From assembly GCA_018873225.1 (NCBI GenBank), contig JAEILZ010000001.1:2914001-2978000 (forward strand): a stretch of 64,000 bases of DNA, given 5' to 3'. The position numbers and the translations under genes are program-made. Shown here in pieces: positions 12,535-23,633 of this stretch (positions are counted from its first letter, which is position 1; the number at the start of each line of letters is the position of its first letter). The DNA comes from [Phialemoniopsis] sp. UDSM-2020 (lineage: Eukaryota > Ascomycota > Sordariomycetes > Thyridiales > Thyridiaceae). Below the pieces are notes generated by a model. The model did no database searches and was not told the origin of the DNA. It worked only from the letters and a program-made list of their open reading frames with translations.

Positions 12535-13115
12535 GTGTGCTTTGGCAAACAAGAAAGGAGAATGCCTGGGCTATTTATACCACCAGGTGGAGTTGAGGTA
12601 GACGTTGAACCTTGCTCAGAGCTGCAGGGCTGTAGGGCTGCCGGATACCAAGCCAGTCAAGTGTTGTAGCTAGCTATCATAGATACGAAAGTAGTAGGCT
12701 ATTTCTTATAAAGGAGGTCAGAACATTTTATCTCGAAACATGTATGGTATCCCAATCGAGGTAATCCGCCTACGGAGTAAGCACTTGAGCTCAAGCGAAT
12801 CGCGCTTGAGGATTCAGGCGGTTTGATTAGCGCGCAATTGGACCCTGGCACGCCTGGACACCACTACTTCGTAACAGCTTAGCATCCCCGTTGGCGGTGA
12901 GCCCGGTGGCGCTTGAGTAGTGGGGCAATTCTCACTTGCAATGGCAGAAAAAAAAAATTCCAGGACCAGCTTGGACTGATACTCTATCCGATTTATCCAC
13001 AGTTAGGTGCTCATATCTGAGTAGCAGCCTCCAAAATCGTTTCTTGATTTCTTCAGCACCCCGGTCGCGCAGCACTTGGACTTACTCGTCCGATTGCAGA
13101 AGACGAGCAGTCACG
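12535..13115. promoter_or_regulatory. divergent TSC10/SAS10 intergenic
   Basis: About 580 bp between divergent start codons. It contains one exact TACGGAGTA at 12771-12779. The SAS10 frame stays open upstream of its ATG to about 12936 but only from a non-AUG codon, so I treat it as leader. Confidence 0.5.
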
Positions 13116-14975
13116 ATGGCCAAAAAGAGAAAGGCCTCGCGGCAGGCGGCAGAGCCGACCGGTCCCCGAGAACTTGACCCCAAGGACGCCCGCCTAGGCC
13201 CGGTCACGACCTATGAAGACCTCGCCGACTCTGAGGAGGAGTATTTTATCAACAAAGACAAAATCATGTTGGAGGATGGTCCGCGGTCGAAGCGACAAAA
13301 GAAAGCCGACAGGGAGGATGAGTTCTTGGAACCCTCCGACGAGGAGGTGCTAGCCTACGATGATGAGGACTCAGACGACGACGAGGATGACCGACCTCCG
13401 CCAAAGTCACGAAAGAGCGCCAAAGCTATGCAGGCATCAGATGAGGAGGATGCACAAGAAGGCGAGGAAGAGGAGGACCAAGGGTGGTGGGGTTCGTCCA
13501 AACAAGAGTACTACAATGCAGACACCGCAGAGACCGAAGGGGACGCCCTCGAGGAGGAAGCCGAGGCGCGCCGGCTGCAGCAGAAGAAGTTGGCCAAGAT
13601 GTCAGAGGCTGACTTCATCTTTGACGAAGACGAGTGGCTTGCGCCTGAAAAAGAAGCAGCGGATGGCGAAGACGTGGTCACCGAGGTACTCAAGGACGTC
13701 GAGATCTCCGAGGACATGTCTGCCGAGGACCGGTACAAGTTACTCCAGGCTCGCTACCCAGAATTCGATTACTTGGTCCAAGAGTTACAGGAGCTTCAGC
13801 CACTGCTGCTTGTCTGCCAAAAAGAGGCCGAGGGCAGGCCGAGCAAATCCCTCGAAGTCGTCAAGTACTGGGTATTAGGTTGCTATGTTGCTGCGCTTGC
13901 AAGCTACTTTGCCATCCTGACCTCACCTGCTCGAGATGGCAGCGACACTCAGAAAGCACTCAGCCCTGCTGAACTTCGCGACCACGAGGTCATGGAGACC
14001 CTTGTCAGCTGTCGTGAGGCCTGGCTCAAAGTCAAGAAGATCAGCTCTGCAAGGGCATCTGATGACGTGCCCTCCGACATCTCAGCTGACGAGGATATGG
14101 TTGAGGAGTCGGAGCCTGTTGTCGAGTTGGTTAAGAAGGTCAAGACGAAGGAGGAGATTGCAGCAAGCAAGAAGAAGAAGGCGGCAGAGAAGGCCAAGAA
14201 GGCAAAGGCCAAGGAGGTCGAAGCCTCTCTCGCCGATTTGTCGAGTCTCCTCGCTAAGCCACGCAAGTCCTCGAAGGCGAAATCTGCCAAGGCGGGCAGG
14301 ACAGACGAGCAAGACGATCACTCCGACTTTGGCGAGGAAGACACTATTGACGCAAGAATGGCCGCTGACAAGGCCGAGCGCAAGAAGAGCCTGCGCTTCT
14401 ACACATCTCAGATCGTGCAGAAGGCGAATCGCCGAGCAGGAGCTGGACGTGATGCTGGTGGTGACATGGATATTCCCCACCGGGAGAGACTCAGAGATCG
14501 CCAGGCAAGACTCAACGCTGCAGCGGAGAAACGAGGCAAGCAGCAGTCTAAGCTTGGGTCTGATCTGGACGACCTCAGTGCCGACGAGGATGCTGGCGGC
14601 CGAGATGCCCCGGGCGATGAGGAATACTACGACCTCGTTGCCTCTGCATCAAAAAGGAAGAAGGAAGAAAAGGCCTCGAGGGCGGCGGCCTTGGCCGCAG
14701 CCAGCGCGGCAGACCGTGTTGTGGAACAACAAGAGGTCGGCCCGGACGGCAAGAGGAAGATCACATACACGATCGAGAAGAACAAGAGCATGGCTGGACC
14801 TCGCAGAAAGAAGGAGGTGGCGAACCCAAGAGTCAAGAAGCGCAAGCAGTACGAGAAGAAGACCAAGAAGCTCAAGAGTCAAAAGGCCGTGTACAGCGGC
14901 GGCGAGGGCAGAGGCGGCTACGGAGGAGAGTTGACCGGTATCAAGACTGGTCTGATCAAGAGTATCAAGCTGTAA
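13116..14975 (+). CDS. SAS10: U3 snoRNP / SSU processome protein Sas10/Utp3
   Basis: One exon, 619 aa, from the ATG at 13116 (MAKKRKASRQ). Sas10/Utp3 is a component of the small-subunit processome, needed for early 18S pre-rRNA cleavages; it was first found through its effect on silencing in yeast. The N-terminus is basic, then strongly acidic (Asp/Glu clusters near 78-90 and 110-125). The Sas10/Utp3/C1D helical domain lies near 215-320 (YLVQELQELQPLL). A charged coiled stretch rich in KKKAAEKAKKAK follows. The C-terminal Sas10 domain, about 540-619, contains GPRRKKEVANPRVKKR and ends GGELTGIKTGLIKSIKL, the family's hallmark ending. It lies head-to-tail with COG1. Confidence 0.94.
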   Translation: MAKKRKASRQAAEPTGPRELDPKDARLGPVTTYEDLADSEEEYFINKDKIMLEDGPRSKRQKKADREDEFLEPSDEEVLAYDDEDSDDDEDDRPPPKSRKSAKAMQASDEEDAQEGEEEEDQGWWGSSKQEYYNADTAETEGDALEEEAEARRLQQKKLAKMSEADFIFDEDEWLAPEKEAADGEDVVTEVLKDVEISEDMSAEDRYKLLQARYPEFDYLVQELQELQPLLLVCQKEAEGRPSKSLEVVKYWVLGCYVAALASYFAILTSPARDGSDTQKALSPAELRDHEVMETLVSCREAWLKVKKISSARASDDVPSDISADEDMVEESEPVVELVKKVKTKEEIAASKKKKAAEKAKKAKAKEVEASLADLSSLLAKPRKSSKAKSAKAGRTDEQDDHSDFGEEDTIDARMAADKAERKKSLRFYTSQIVQKANRRAGAGRDAGGDMDIPHRERLRDRQARLNAAAEKRGKQQSKLGSDLDDLSADEDAGGRDAPGDEEYYDLVASASKRKKEEKASRAAALAAASAADRVVEQQEVGPDGKRKITYTIEKNKSMAGPRRKKEVANPRVKKRKQYEKKTKKLKSQKAVYSGGEGRGGYGGELTGIKTGLIKSIKL

Positions 14976-15437
14976 AGGGACACTTTGACATAGTCAGTGT
15001 TCATTATAATGTCAACCCGATTATCAATCAATTCAATCCATGCAAACAAAAGAAGTGACTTTCATCACATGCAATGAGGTTGCTCAACGGCTGGCGTCTG
15101 TGTAGTTGTACAACTCATTATAGTGGAGGCCCACCTGCTAGGTAATTCCCACAGCCCACTTATTGAGACCACATCATCTCGAGCTCCAAGCTCCGTCCCC
15201 CAAACAAGTCTCAACCGCGATTGTCTCAACATACGCCAATGGTACTGGCAATTTACGGTCAGGGAGGCCAGTGATCGCGGACGGCAGCTCTCACCTGAGC
15301 CACACCAGCTCATTATTTCGAGAAAGCTACCAACAGCGTCCAATATTCCACCGAGGACCGCGCCCGCATCTACTGCTGAGCTCGACATCCCACCACCACT
15401 CCATCCCCCCAGCTCACGCCGACTAGCCAAGCCCAAG
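14976..15437. promoter_or_regulatory. SAS10 3' end and COG1 leader
   Basis: About 460 bp. The COG1 frame is free of stops from 15123 onward, but no in-frame ATG precedes 15438, so this is best read as 5' leader. Confidence 0.45.
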
Positions 15438-17930
15438 ATGGCGTCCTCAACCCCCGACACCGGCCTCTTCACCTCCTCGGCCCAGATCTTCTCCTCGAAC
15501 CACACCCTGCCCCAGATCCGCGCCATCCACAAGGCCCTCCACCTCCAGGTCGACGACAAGGCTGCCCGCCTGCGCACCCAGGTCGGCGGCTCCTACCGCG
15601 AGCTGCTCGGCACGGCCGACTCCATCGTCGCCATGCGCAAGGACATGGACGCCGTGCAGGCGGGGCTCGCGCGCGCCGGCGGCCGGTGCGGGCGCGCCGT
15701 CGTCGGCGGCAAGGTCGCGGCGCTGTCGCGCTTCGTGACGGAGGACGGGCCCAGGATCGATAGCGGCACGAGGGCCGGCATGCCTGTTAAGGATGCAGGA
15801 CTCGTCGCGAGGGCGAGGCTGCTCGAGGCGTGCGTGCTCGTCGTGGAGCGGACGCTGAGGGGCAACGCGGGCGGTGCCGAGCAGAGCAGGGGCGACAGGC
15901 TTGTCCTCGCGGCCAAGGTGGTGGTGCTGAGCCGTCTGCTGGGGAACAGTCTGGGCAAGGAGGGAGGCATCAGCGAGAAGGAAGTCGCAGCATCTGTGGA
16001 AGCTTCACGGAAGAGAATGGCCAGCCTCCGAAGGAGGGTGCTGAGGAGCATTGAGAAAGTACTCGAAAAAGCTGGAGAGGACGCCGATCGCGGAGATGTG
16101 CTCAAAGCGCTATGTGCCTATAGCCTGGCGACCAGCTCCGGGGCTCGCGATGTGCTGAGACACTTTCTACACGTCAGAGGGCAAGCTATGGCGTATGCCT
16201 TCGAAGAGGGCGATGGCGAGAGACAGAGCACTGCTCAGGACGTTTTCAGAGGCCTCGAGCTTTACACAAGGACCCTTCTGGACGTTCAGGCACTGGTACC
16301 GAGCAAACTGACCGATTCACTGCTGGGCTTGAAGAAGAATGAGTTACTTAAGGACAACACCCTGCGGCAAGTCGAAGCCTTAAGGCTCGACATCTACGAG
16401 CGTTGGTGCGGCGACGAGATACAGTACTTCAAGCCCTTCATTCGACACAACGATTTAGACGGCAGTCAGGCAAAAGAGATGCTGACCAGCTGGGCGAAGG
16501 AGGGCAGTCAAGTTCTCATGCAGGGCCTGGAGAAGGCGCTGGAGAAGCTGTCCGAGTTCAAGGCCATCGTGGAATTGCGCACCAACATTCTCCAGCTCTG
16601 GATCAGAGACGGTGGGAGGGCGCGCGGGTTTGACCCATCCATCATGCTGGATGCGCTACGAGAAGCGATCAACAACCGCATGCTCAAGGTGTTAAGCTTA
16701 AAGGTCAACAAGCTACGTCTCGTGGGGTCAGAGGTCGCCGCTACATTGGAGGCCTGGCGGGAGGACATCACAGACAAGCATGAATCTCTCTGGGACGACA
16801 CCGGCCTGGACATGGACCTGGTCAACGGAGCAGCACACTTCGCGCAGGATGTCATTGCTCGCTTACACGGTCGAAGCGACGCAGTGTCAAAGGCTGTATC
16901 AAGCTACAAGTCCTGGTATCGAGTTATCGACGACGTAGGCGACGTTGTCGCGCAGCTCAAGCGGCAGCGGTGGGAGAACGACGTCGATGAGATTGAAGAT
17001 GAAGAAACGATCGAGCAGAGGCAACAACTTCTCAGCAAAGACGACCCGCAGACCCTGAACACCCGCCTCAATGAATCTCTCGTCAAGGCATTCGCGGAAC
17101 TGGAAGAGCAGCTGTCCGAGAGATGGAAAGCACACCAGGATCATGCCTCCAGCGGCCATATCGCCATGTACTTCTTGCGAGTACTCCGAGATATCCGGAG
17201 CAAGTTGCCTCAGCTAGATGCCGTCAAGAAGTTTGGTCTAGCCATCGTGCCCTCATTGCACGAGACAATCGCGGCTGCGGTAGTCATCTCTCCCGTGGAT
17301 GACTTTGCAACATCTGCGTTGGCGCGGAAGGTGGTCGTGGGCAGAGCTTTATGGGAGGGCGAGCCAGCATTACCGGCCTCGCCGTCCCCGGGGGCCTTCA
17401 GATTCCTGCGTGATCTCACTACCTCGTTGGGTGATGCCGGTATCGACCTCTGGAGCCCGTCGGCCCTTGTTGTGCTGAAGAAGCAGGTACGGAAGCAGCT
17501 TAGTGAGGCCTGGCTTGAGGCTCTGCAAGCGGCTCTGAAAGCACGGGCCCAGAAGGATGAAAAGCCCGAACAAGATGCTGAGCACCAAGAGATTGGCACT
17601 AGCGAGGAGGCAGACAACCAGGATGACAGCGGGGACAACAAAGAGTCCGAGCCCGAGAGCCAGGAAAAGGAGAGCGTGGCGGCCACAGCCGAGTCAGATG
17701 CCCAAGATCGAGAGCAGCAGGAGGACCTGCTCACGCAGTGGCTGTTCGATATTCTTTATCTCAAGCACTCGCTCACAGTATCTAATAACTCGAAGGAAGA
17801 CAAGCTGGAGGATCTGGAAAAGCAAATCACCGAGAAATCGGGGCTGGGGAACGAGGCGCGCCAACGGCTGGTCAAAACATCACAAGAGTACTGGAAACGA
17901 ACGAGTCTGCTGTTCGGGCTTCTGGCTTAA
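15438..17930 (+). CDS. COG1: conserved oligomeric Golgi complex subunit 1
   Basis: One exon, 830 aa. Cog1 is a lobe-bridging subunit of the eight-subunit COG tether that captures retrograde vesicles at the Golgi. The N-terminal Vps51/COG1 signature is clear at residues about 15-70 (FSSNHTLPQIRAIHKAL, then LRTQVGGSYRELLGTADSI and MRKDMDAVQ), predicted coiled coil. The middle is helical-bundle sequence. A highly charged Glu/Asp/Gln insertion lies near residues 700-760, before a conserved-looking C-terminal helix (DLLTQWLFDILYLKHSL). The upstream part is very GC-rich with long antisense open frames, which I regard as shadows. It converges with the isomerase gene, leaving about 150 bp. Confidence 0.9.
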   Translation: MASSTPDTGLFTSSAQIFSSNHTLPQIRAIHKALHLQVDDKAARLRTQVGGSYRELLGTADSIVAMRKDMDAVQAGLARAGGRCGRAVVGGKVAALSRFVTEDGPRIDSGTRAGMPVKDAGLVARARLLEACVLVVERTLRGNAGGAEQSRGDRLVLAAKVVVLSRLLGNSLGKEGGISEKEVAASVEASRKRMASLRRRVLRSIEKVLEKAGEDADRGDVLKALCAYSLATSSGARDVLRHFLHVRGQAMAYAFEEGDGERQSTAQDVFRGLELYTRTLLDVQALVPSKLTDSLLGLKKNELLKDNTLRQVEALRLDIYERWCGDEIQYFKPFIRHNDLDGSQAKEMLTSWAKEGSQVLMQGLEKALEKLSEFKAIVELRTNILQLWIRDGGRARGFDPSIMLDALREAINNRMLKVLSLKVNKLRLVGSEVAATLEAWREDITDKHESLWDDTGLDMDLVNGAAHFAQDVIARLHGRSDAVSKAVSSYKSWYRVIDDVGDVVAQLKRQRWENDVDEIEDEETIEQRQQLLSKDDPQTLNTRLNESLVKAFAELEEQLSERWKAHQDHASSGHIAMYFLRVLRDIRSKLPQLDAVKKFGLAIVPSLHETIAAAVVISPVDDFATSALARKVVVGRALWEGEPALPASPSPGAFRFLRDLTTSLGDAGIDLWSPSALVVLKKQVRKQLSEAWLEALQAALKARAQKDEKPEQDAEHQEIGTSEEADNQDDSGDNKESEPESQEKESVAATAESDAQDREQQEDLLTQWLFDILYLKHSLTVSNNSKEDKLEDLEKQITEKSGLGNEARQRLVKTSQEYWKRTSLLFGLLA

Positions 17931-18083
17931 TCAGAGCTCAACTGGCACGGTATCTTGATGCGCATCACATACCCATCTATAATCATTACATTTTACAAGA
18001 GCCTCATCTGCTGCATTCGCTGAAATTCGTTTGCTTGTTGGCCCACTCGCCCCAACATATCCCCCACCTTCACCATGCCCTTC

Positions 18084-18968
18084 CTATAGCTTATGCCTCT
18101 TCTGGCCCGAGGCGATCTTCCGGAACTCCTCCTGGGGCACGCCGCTCATGAACCTGTCGAGGCCGGCAAAGACCTCGTTGAGGTTCTGCGAGTCCATGGG
18201 GTCCATCTCGGGGCGGCGCATCAACTTCTTGATGCCCGTGAGGCTGTCACCGATGAGGTGCTCGCCAAGGCGCTCGTCGATCTCCTTGCGCACGAGCTGG
18301 CGGAACTTGTCGTCCTGGCCCTTGCCGACCTCGGTGAAGCACTTGTTGACGAAGCCGGTCTGCAGCAGCTCGTCGACGGAGATGCGCTTGCTCATGATGA
18401 GGGCCTCGTTGGCCTTGCTGACGCCGAGGCGCTGGACGAGAGCGCGCGAGGCGCCGCCCTCGGCGACTAGACCCAGGGAGGAGAAGGGGGTCAGCAGGAA
18501 GGTCTGCGGGGTGCAGTAGACGAAATCGGCAAAGGCGACGAGGGCGGCGGACAGGCCGATGGCGGGGCCGTTGAGACCGACGACGAGGATCTTGGGGTGG
18601 CTGTAGAAGGCCTGAGTGACGTTGAGGTTGAAGGCGACGAAGGAGCGCAGCCAGTGCAGGTGGGTTTCCTGGCCGAGGCCGGTGGGGGTGTCCTTGATGA
18701 TGGACACATCGGCGCCGCTTTTGGAAAGCCGGTGTCAGTCTAGGGAAGGCAAATGTGACGGACGGTACAGCAGCACTTACGCAGAGAAGTAGCGGCCCTT
18801 GGCCGTGAGGAGGGTGATGTAGACCTCGTCGTGGGTGGCGATCTCGCGGAGCAGGCGGGCGAGCTGGTAGTACTGCATCTGGGACAGAGCATTAAGCTTC
18901 TTGTCGTTGTCGATGGTGATGGTGGCCAGGCGGCCCGAGTACTCGACCGAGATAACGGAGTCGGACAT
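18084..18968 (-). CDS. ECI1: peroxisomal delta3,delta2-enoyl-CoA isomerase
   Basis: Two exons on the minus strand, 18781-18968 and 18084-18717, with a 63-nt intron (273 aa). The enzyme shifts a cis/trans-3 double bond to trans-2 so that unsaturated fatty acids can enter peroxisomal beta-oxidation. It is a crotonase-fold protein: the oxyanion-hole motif FSAGAD at 61-66 is restored by splicing, GPAIGLS is at 113-119, and LGLVAEGG at 144-151 places the general base at Glu149, as in the fungal Eci1 branch. The protein ends HKL, a PTS1-like tripeptide close to the HRL of yeast Eci1. A hydratase rather than isomerase activity cannot be excluded from sequence alone. Confidence 0.9.
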
Positions 18969-20490
18969 GGTTGCTATTGGTTTTGTGTGTACGTGCACGG
19001 AGGAGGTACAAGAGTTTGAAGTGTCAAGCTTGGGGTATCAATGGCGGAAAAAAAGGGAGAAAAATATAACAGAAAATGTGCTACCCGTGAAGAGTTGAGG
19101 TATTGGTATCTCGACTGGCAGGGCGAGGGCGGTAAGCTGACGATGGCCGGAAGGGGTCCAATGAATCAGTAGCGGCAGGGCAGAATAGCCTACTATGTGT
19201 GTGACTTTGAAGGCAGTTCGTTAGTCCAGAAGACAAGTGTTGTAATGAGGAAACCCCCGGTGAAGATTCAAGCCGTCAAGAGCAATTGCTTTTGGACTGT
19301 TGCGGTGCCGGCATTGGTCCAAAACGACATCTACTTGATAAGTCTCTAAATGGGATACCGTTTCCCAGACTTACCCCACACTAATCGATGCTCAATCCCA
19401 AGGCTAGAGAAGCCGCGATGCCTCGGCTCTTCTCCTTCCCCCAATTGACCAGGTAAAAACCCCACACTTGGCTTATAGTAGCTCAAACCCCACAGGCCCA
19501 AACAAGACTCAACTCGAACTCGATACAGTACCTATGGTGGTATCTTGTCGCGTATCCAGCAGGGTCCTCCTGTTCATTAAGCACAGCCCATACAATACTG
19601 TGCACGCTTGGGCCCTCCTTGGCTGCTTGCATCAACACCCCGGGAGAACGGGACCAAGATGATATGTCCCGTTGGCGCTGTATCACAGACTTGCTTCTTG
19701 CTCGTAACGATGCGGAAAGCAAAGTACTGACTTCAGCACTTTGCCATTGAAGACACCATCGCCGTAGCCAGCGTTGCTATCAATTCGAGAGCTGTATCTC
19801 CCGATCCAAGTGCTTTGTATGCGTATCTCGCTGCTCCCACTCCAAGCTTTCCGAGAAAGCAATAGGGTTTCTGGGGAAATCCCGACTGTGTCCAATTGTC
19901 TCAGAACGTGCAGCCCTGACTTGACACTGGATCACGGATGCCAAGAGTCGTCCTTGAGCAGCGGGTTGCGGCCGAGCGGTCCACGGATTCCGCTGTGCAA
20001 CTCGGTGAGGACTGAAGCTGAGGATATTCTTCATCGTATCTGGTATCGACAAAAAGCAAATCCGAGACGGCAGCAGATCATCGCCCGTGTCTTAGAAATG
20101 ATCCTCACCGCTTGGTCGGTGCATCTCGTGGCGCGCGCGGACGCGGCTGGAGGCGGCTTTTGCAGGTCCTCGCCGACGCCGGCGCCAACCCACCTCTGCC
20201 CACACACCTCCACCACCATCTCGGATCGCTCCCCCAATTCTGACGACTCATGTGGTAAATGCTCCGTCTTTTCACATCGTTGGAAGGGCGCAACAAGTGG
20301 GGCCGAGTCCGGGCCTCTCGCATTCATGAATTGGCTTACTGATGATTGGGGTAAGAGAAAAAATGTTGCCGTCTTCTTGTCGAGATCATTGAACTTTTTT
20401 CTTTTTATGCCTTTCCTAGATTCAACACTTGACTGAACGACAAAACCTGAACGAACGGATTGAGGACATTGCCGCCGTCTTGGAAACACC
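18969..20490. promoter_or_regulatory. divergent ECI1/MFS intergenic, 1.5 kb
   Basis: This stretch holds the two divergent promoters. A + strand frame (19774-20436) and overlapping minus frames are open but have irregular composition and no recognisable motif, so I do not call a gene. The last 100 bp before 20491 are a plausible 5' leader. Confidence 0.45.
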
Positions 20491-21964
20491 ATGACCACCA
20501 ACACCATCACCGAGTCTCAGGTCGAACTCCAGCCGGTCGTGGTTGAAGCCAGAGATGGGCCAATGGTCGAGAGACCAAACGGAAGCGGCAGCTCTGGCAA
20601 CAGCTCGACGACGGGCGAGGAAGAAGGCAGACGGCACGAGGTCTCCCTCCCGCCCGTAGATTCCGGCAAGGACGCCTATCTCTTCTTGGCGGCATGCTTC
20701 ATGGTTGAGGCCCTGGTCTGGGGCTTCCCTTTCTCTTTTGGTGTCTTCCAAGACTATTACAGCGAACACGAACCCTTCAAGGGCCAGTCGAACATTGCCC
20801 TCGTCGGAACTTGCGCCATGGTGCGTCTCATTGATGTCCCTTCCCCCCGCGATTTGGGATTGGAATTCTAATACGCTAGGTCTCCCTCTCCAGGGCATCA
20901 TGTATCTCGATATTCCCTTGGTCATGGGTGTCCAGCGCCTCTACCCCAAGCCCGCCCAATGGTCCGCCATAATCGGCCTGCTCGTCATGTGCATCTCCCT
21001 CGCCATCAGCTCGTTTTCCACCCAGGTGTCCCACCTCATCATCTCCCAGGGCATCTTCTACGCCATCGGCGGGTCGATCGCCTACGGGCCGTGTATCCTC
21101 TACATCGACGAGTGGTTCGTCCGCCGCAAGGGGCTCGCCTATGGCATCATGTGGTCCGGCACGGGGCTCGCCGGCTTCGCCCTGCCCCTGCTGCTGCAGT
21201 ACTTCCTCAACGCCTACGGCTATCGCACCACGCTGCGCATCTGGGCCGTCGCCCTCTTCGTCCTGACCGCGCCCCTCGCGCGGTTCATCAAGCCCCGCCT
21301 CCCGCCCGCCGCCGCCTCGGCCGCCAAGACGTTCAACCTGCGCTTCGTCCTCGGCCAGACCTTCATCCTCCACCAGCTCGCCAACGTCTGCGAGGCCCTT
21401 GGCTTCTTCCTGCCGGGCGTCTACCTTCCCTCGTACGCCCGCGCCGTCTTGCACGCGGGACCCTTCCCCTCCGCTTTGACCCTGCTGCTCCTCAACGTCT
21501 CGAGCGTCTTTGGCTGCATCTTCATGGGCTCCCTGATCGACCGCCTGCACGTCACCACGTGCCTCCTCGTGTCGACTGTCGGCACCGCCATCGCCACTTT
21601 CCTGTTCTGGGGCTTCGCCGTCAATCTGCCCATGCTCTACGTCTTCTCGGTCCTCTACGGCCTCTTCGCCGGAAGCTACACCTCGGCCTGGCCGGGCATC
21701 ATGCAGCAGGTCACCAACAAGAGCAGGGAGACGGCACGGGGAGCGGCCGACCCCGTCATGGTCTTTGGGTTCCTGGCAGCGGGGCGGGGTATCGGCAACG
21801 TCCTGGCCGGCCCCTTGAGCGAGGGCCTGCTGAAAGGGTCGCCGTGGCTGGGACAAGCTGCTGGGGGTTATGGCAGCGGATATGGCTCGCTGATCGTGTT
21901 CACCGGCATCACGGCCGTTGTGGGAGGGACCAGCTTCCTGTGGAAGAGGGTCGGCTGGTTGTAA
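20491..21964 (+). CDS. MFS transporter, monocarboxylate-carrier-like
   Basis: Two exons, 20491-20820 and 20894-21964 (466 aa), intron 73 nt. The protein has a polar N-terminal tail of about 55 residues and then about 12 hydrophobic segments. The first segment, FLAACFMVEALVWGFPFSFGVFQDYY, is typical of fungal monocarboxylate-like (Mch) carriers. The loop DEWFVRRKGLAYGIMWSGTGL between segments 4 and 5 is the usual RRK-G motif of the family. The substrate cannot be told from sequence; fungal Mch proteins have varied substrates. The gene is strongly biased to C-ending codons, and the minus strand opposite it carries a 457-codon shadow frame. Confidence 0.88.
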
Positions 21965-22316
21965 GATTATACATAACAAGGGATGTAAACAGACGGATTG
22001 TGCCTTGTTTGGGTTGAGAAGAGAAAATCGGTGCGCGAGCACCCTAGATTGTTTATAGAACATAGTAGACTCTGGCGAAGATAGTGTGTAAGATGTACAA
22101 TGTTTTTCCAATACCGTTTTTAATAACCCATTTTGATAACCAAAAGATCGCGCCGTACCTGCCGAAATGATTGAGGAGTGCCCGCTATCCCTTACTGTTG
22201 TAATTTTGGTTGATAAATTCAGAACGCCTTCAAAGAATACCTTTCCCAATGCTGTGTTGTCATCTGGAGTCTTTCTGTAGAAGCGATTCTAGACTCTAAG
22301 TCTTTGAAGGCACCAT
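21965..22316. other. convergent 3' region
   Basis: About 350 bp between the stop codons of two convergent genes; AT-richer than its flanks, as expected for 3' UTRs and polyadenylation signals. Nothing else seen. Confidence 0.5.
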
Positions 22317-23633
22317 CTATCTCGAGCCGTGCTCGGAGGCATTCCTCTCCAGGACCGGTCTCTGGTCCCACCTATCGCCGTCGATGCTCTGGTCGTCTTC
22401 GCTCTCGCCCTCGTCTTCAGCATCGTAGCCTTCCTCGTCGTCTCCGAGGGCCTTCTTGCTGTAGATGAAGAACTGCGCAAAGATGCCCATGTCGAGCAGC
22501 AGCGTGCCCAGGCTGCCGGCCAGCCACGACAGGTTCACGAGCATGTACTGCCCGTAGATCCTGCGGGACTCGCCGGGAGCGCACGAGCCGTCCCGGCCGG
22601 CGCACCGCGGCTCAAAGGCAAAGATGGAGAGCACGTACGTCAGGTTGCCGAGGCAGGCGAAGAGGAAAAAGAGCATGCTCACGCCCTCGGTCGACTTGCG
22701 GCGCCAGTTGAGCAGCAGCTGCGGCAGGCGCGAGCCGAGGTAGAAGACGGCGCAGAGCCAGCCAAAGACCTGGCCCCAGAAGTTGAAGACGAGGACGTCG
22801 CCGTCCTCGGACGGCGGTTGGGCCCTGTCGCTGTCGTCGCCGCCGTGGCGGTACCCGCGCGAGAGGGCCCAGCCGGCCACGCCGGCGGCGCAGACCATCA
22901 GCATGGCCAAGACGTTGAAGGCCGCCGTCTGCAGGCTCGTCGGGGGCGGGGAAGGGGGCGGCGGGGGGACATCGTCGCCGACAAGGGGCACGGCGGGCGA
23001 GAGATGTGTTAGGTTGGCAGACCAGTCGGAGCCACGGCGCTCCAGTGTGTAGGGCCGGACGTCGCCCTGGTCGAGAAGCCCGGTACGCTCGTTTGGCTCG
23101 CCATTATGGGATCGACCATTGCGGGATGTAGGTTTCGGCGGAGGAGGGGGTGCAATCTCGTCTTTCCATGTAAAACCTCGATAGTAGAAGCATTGTCCGA
23201 GGAGGACTACGTCGGCGATCGTATAGTAGATGGCAAGAATGATCTGTTCCGAGTAGCACCACGTGAGCATTTCTGTCCGTACAAAGTTTACACGGGCAGG
23301 CAGGACTTGTGTGCCCAAGTTGCACTTACCATTGTGGGCAAGACGCCCTGAAGAACGGCTCCAATGATGTTGAAGACATCGCCGAGGAGCCAGACAATGA
23401 TGAACTGGAGAGAGAGGCCATCTGCGCTGCTTCGACGGAAGTTCTCGATGATCTGCGGGGAGAAGACGACGACCCAGCAAGCGATTGAGATAGAGCTGCG
23501 GGATGGAATAGTTAGTAAGTTATGTTAAAGGGTCCATTGTGAAGAGATGGAATGGATTGAGAGGGATGACTGACCCGCAGATCCCTGAGATGGCCTCGAC
23601 ATCGAGGTTCAGAGGTCCGGTTGGAGGGACCAT
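22317..23633 (-). CDS. PQ-loop vacuolar amino acid transporter (Ypq/PQLC2-like)
   Basis: Three exons on the minus strand: 23575-23633, 23330-23495, 22317-23243 (383 aa). PQ-loop proteins of the Ypq/PQLC2 branch export basic amino acids from the vacuole or lysosome. The first PQ motif is at residues 33-34 (VVVFSPQIIENFRRSSADG), the second at 249-250 (GSRLPQLLLNWRRKSTEGVS); together with the flanking hydrophobic segments this gives the expected 7-helix layout. The loop between the halves (about 100-180) is long, with two proline runs and the motif ERTGLL at 127-132, a fit to the acidic dileucine signal used for AP-3 sorting to the vacuole. The tail is acidic (GDDEEGYDAEDEGESEDD). The gene is divergent from NPY1. 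Confidence 0.9.

Noticed and set aside
15123..15437. In-frame open extension upstream of COG1
   Set aside because: No ATG in this stretch, and the family's conserved N-terminus begins just after the ATG at 15438; a non-AUG extension is possible but unsupported.
19774..20436. 220-codon + frame before the MFS gene
   Set aside because: Random-looking composition, overlaps frames on both strands, no motif; more likely promoter.
20876..22249. 457-codon minus-strand frame opposite the MFS gene
   Set aside because: It is the GC-rich antisense shadow of a clear transporter; its composition (Gly, Asp, Glu, Gln runs) mirrors hydrophobic codons and it has no domain.
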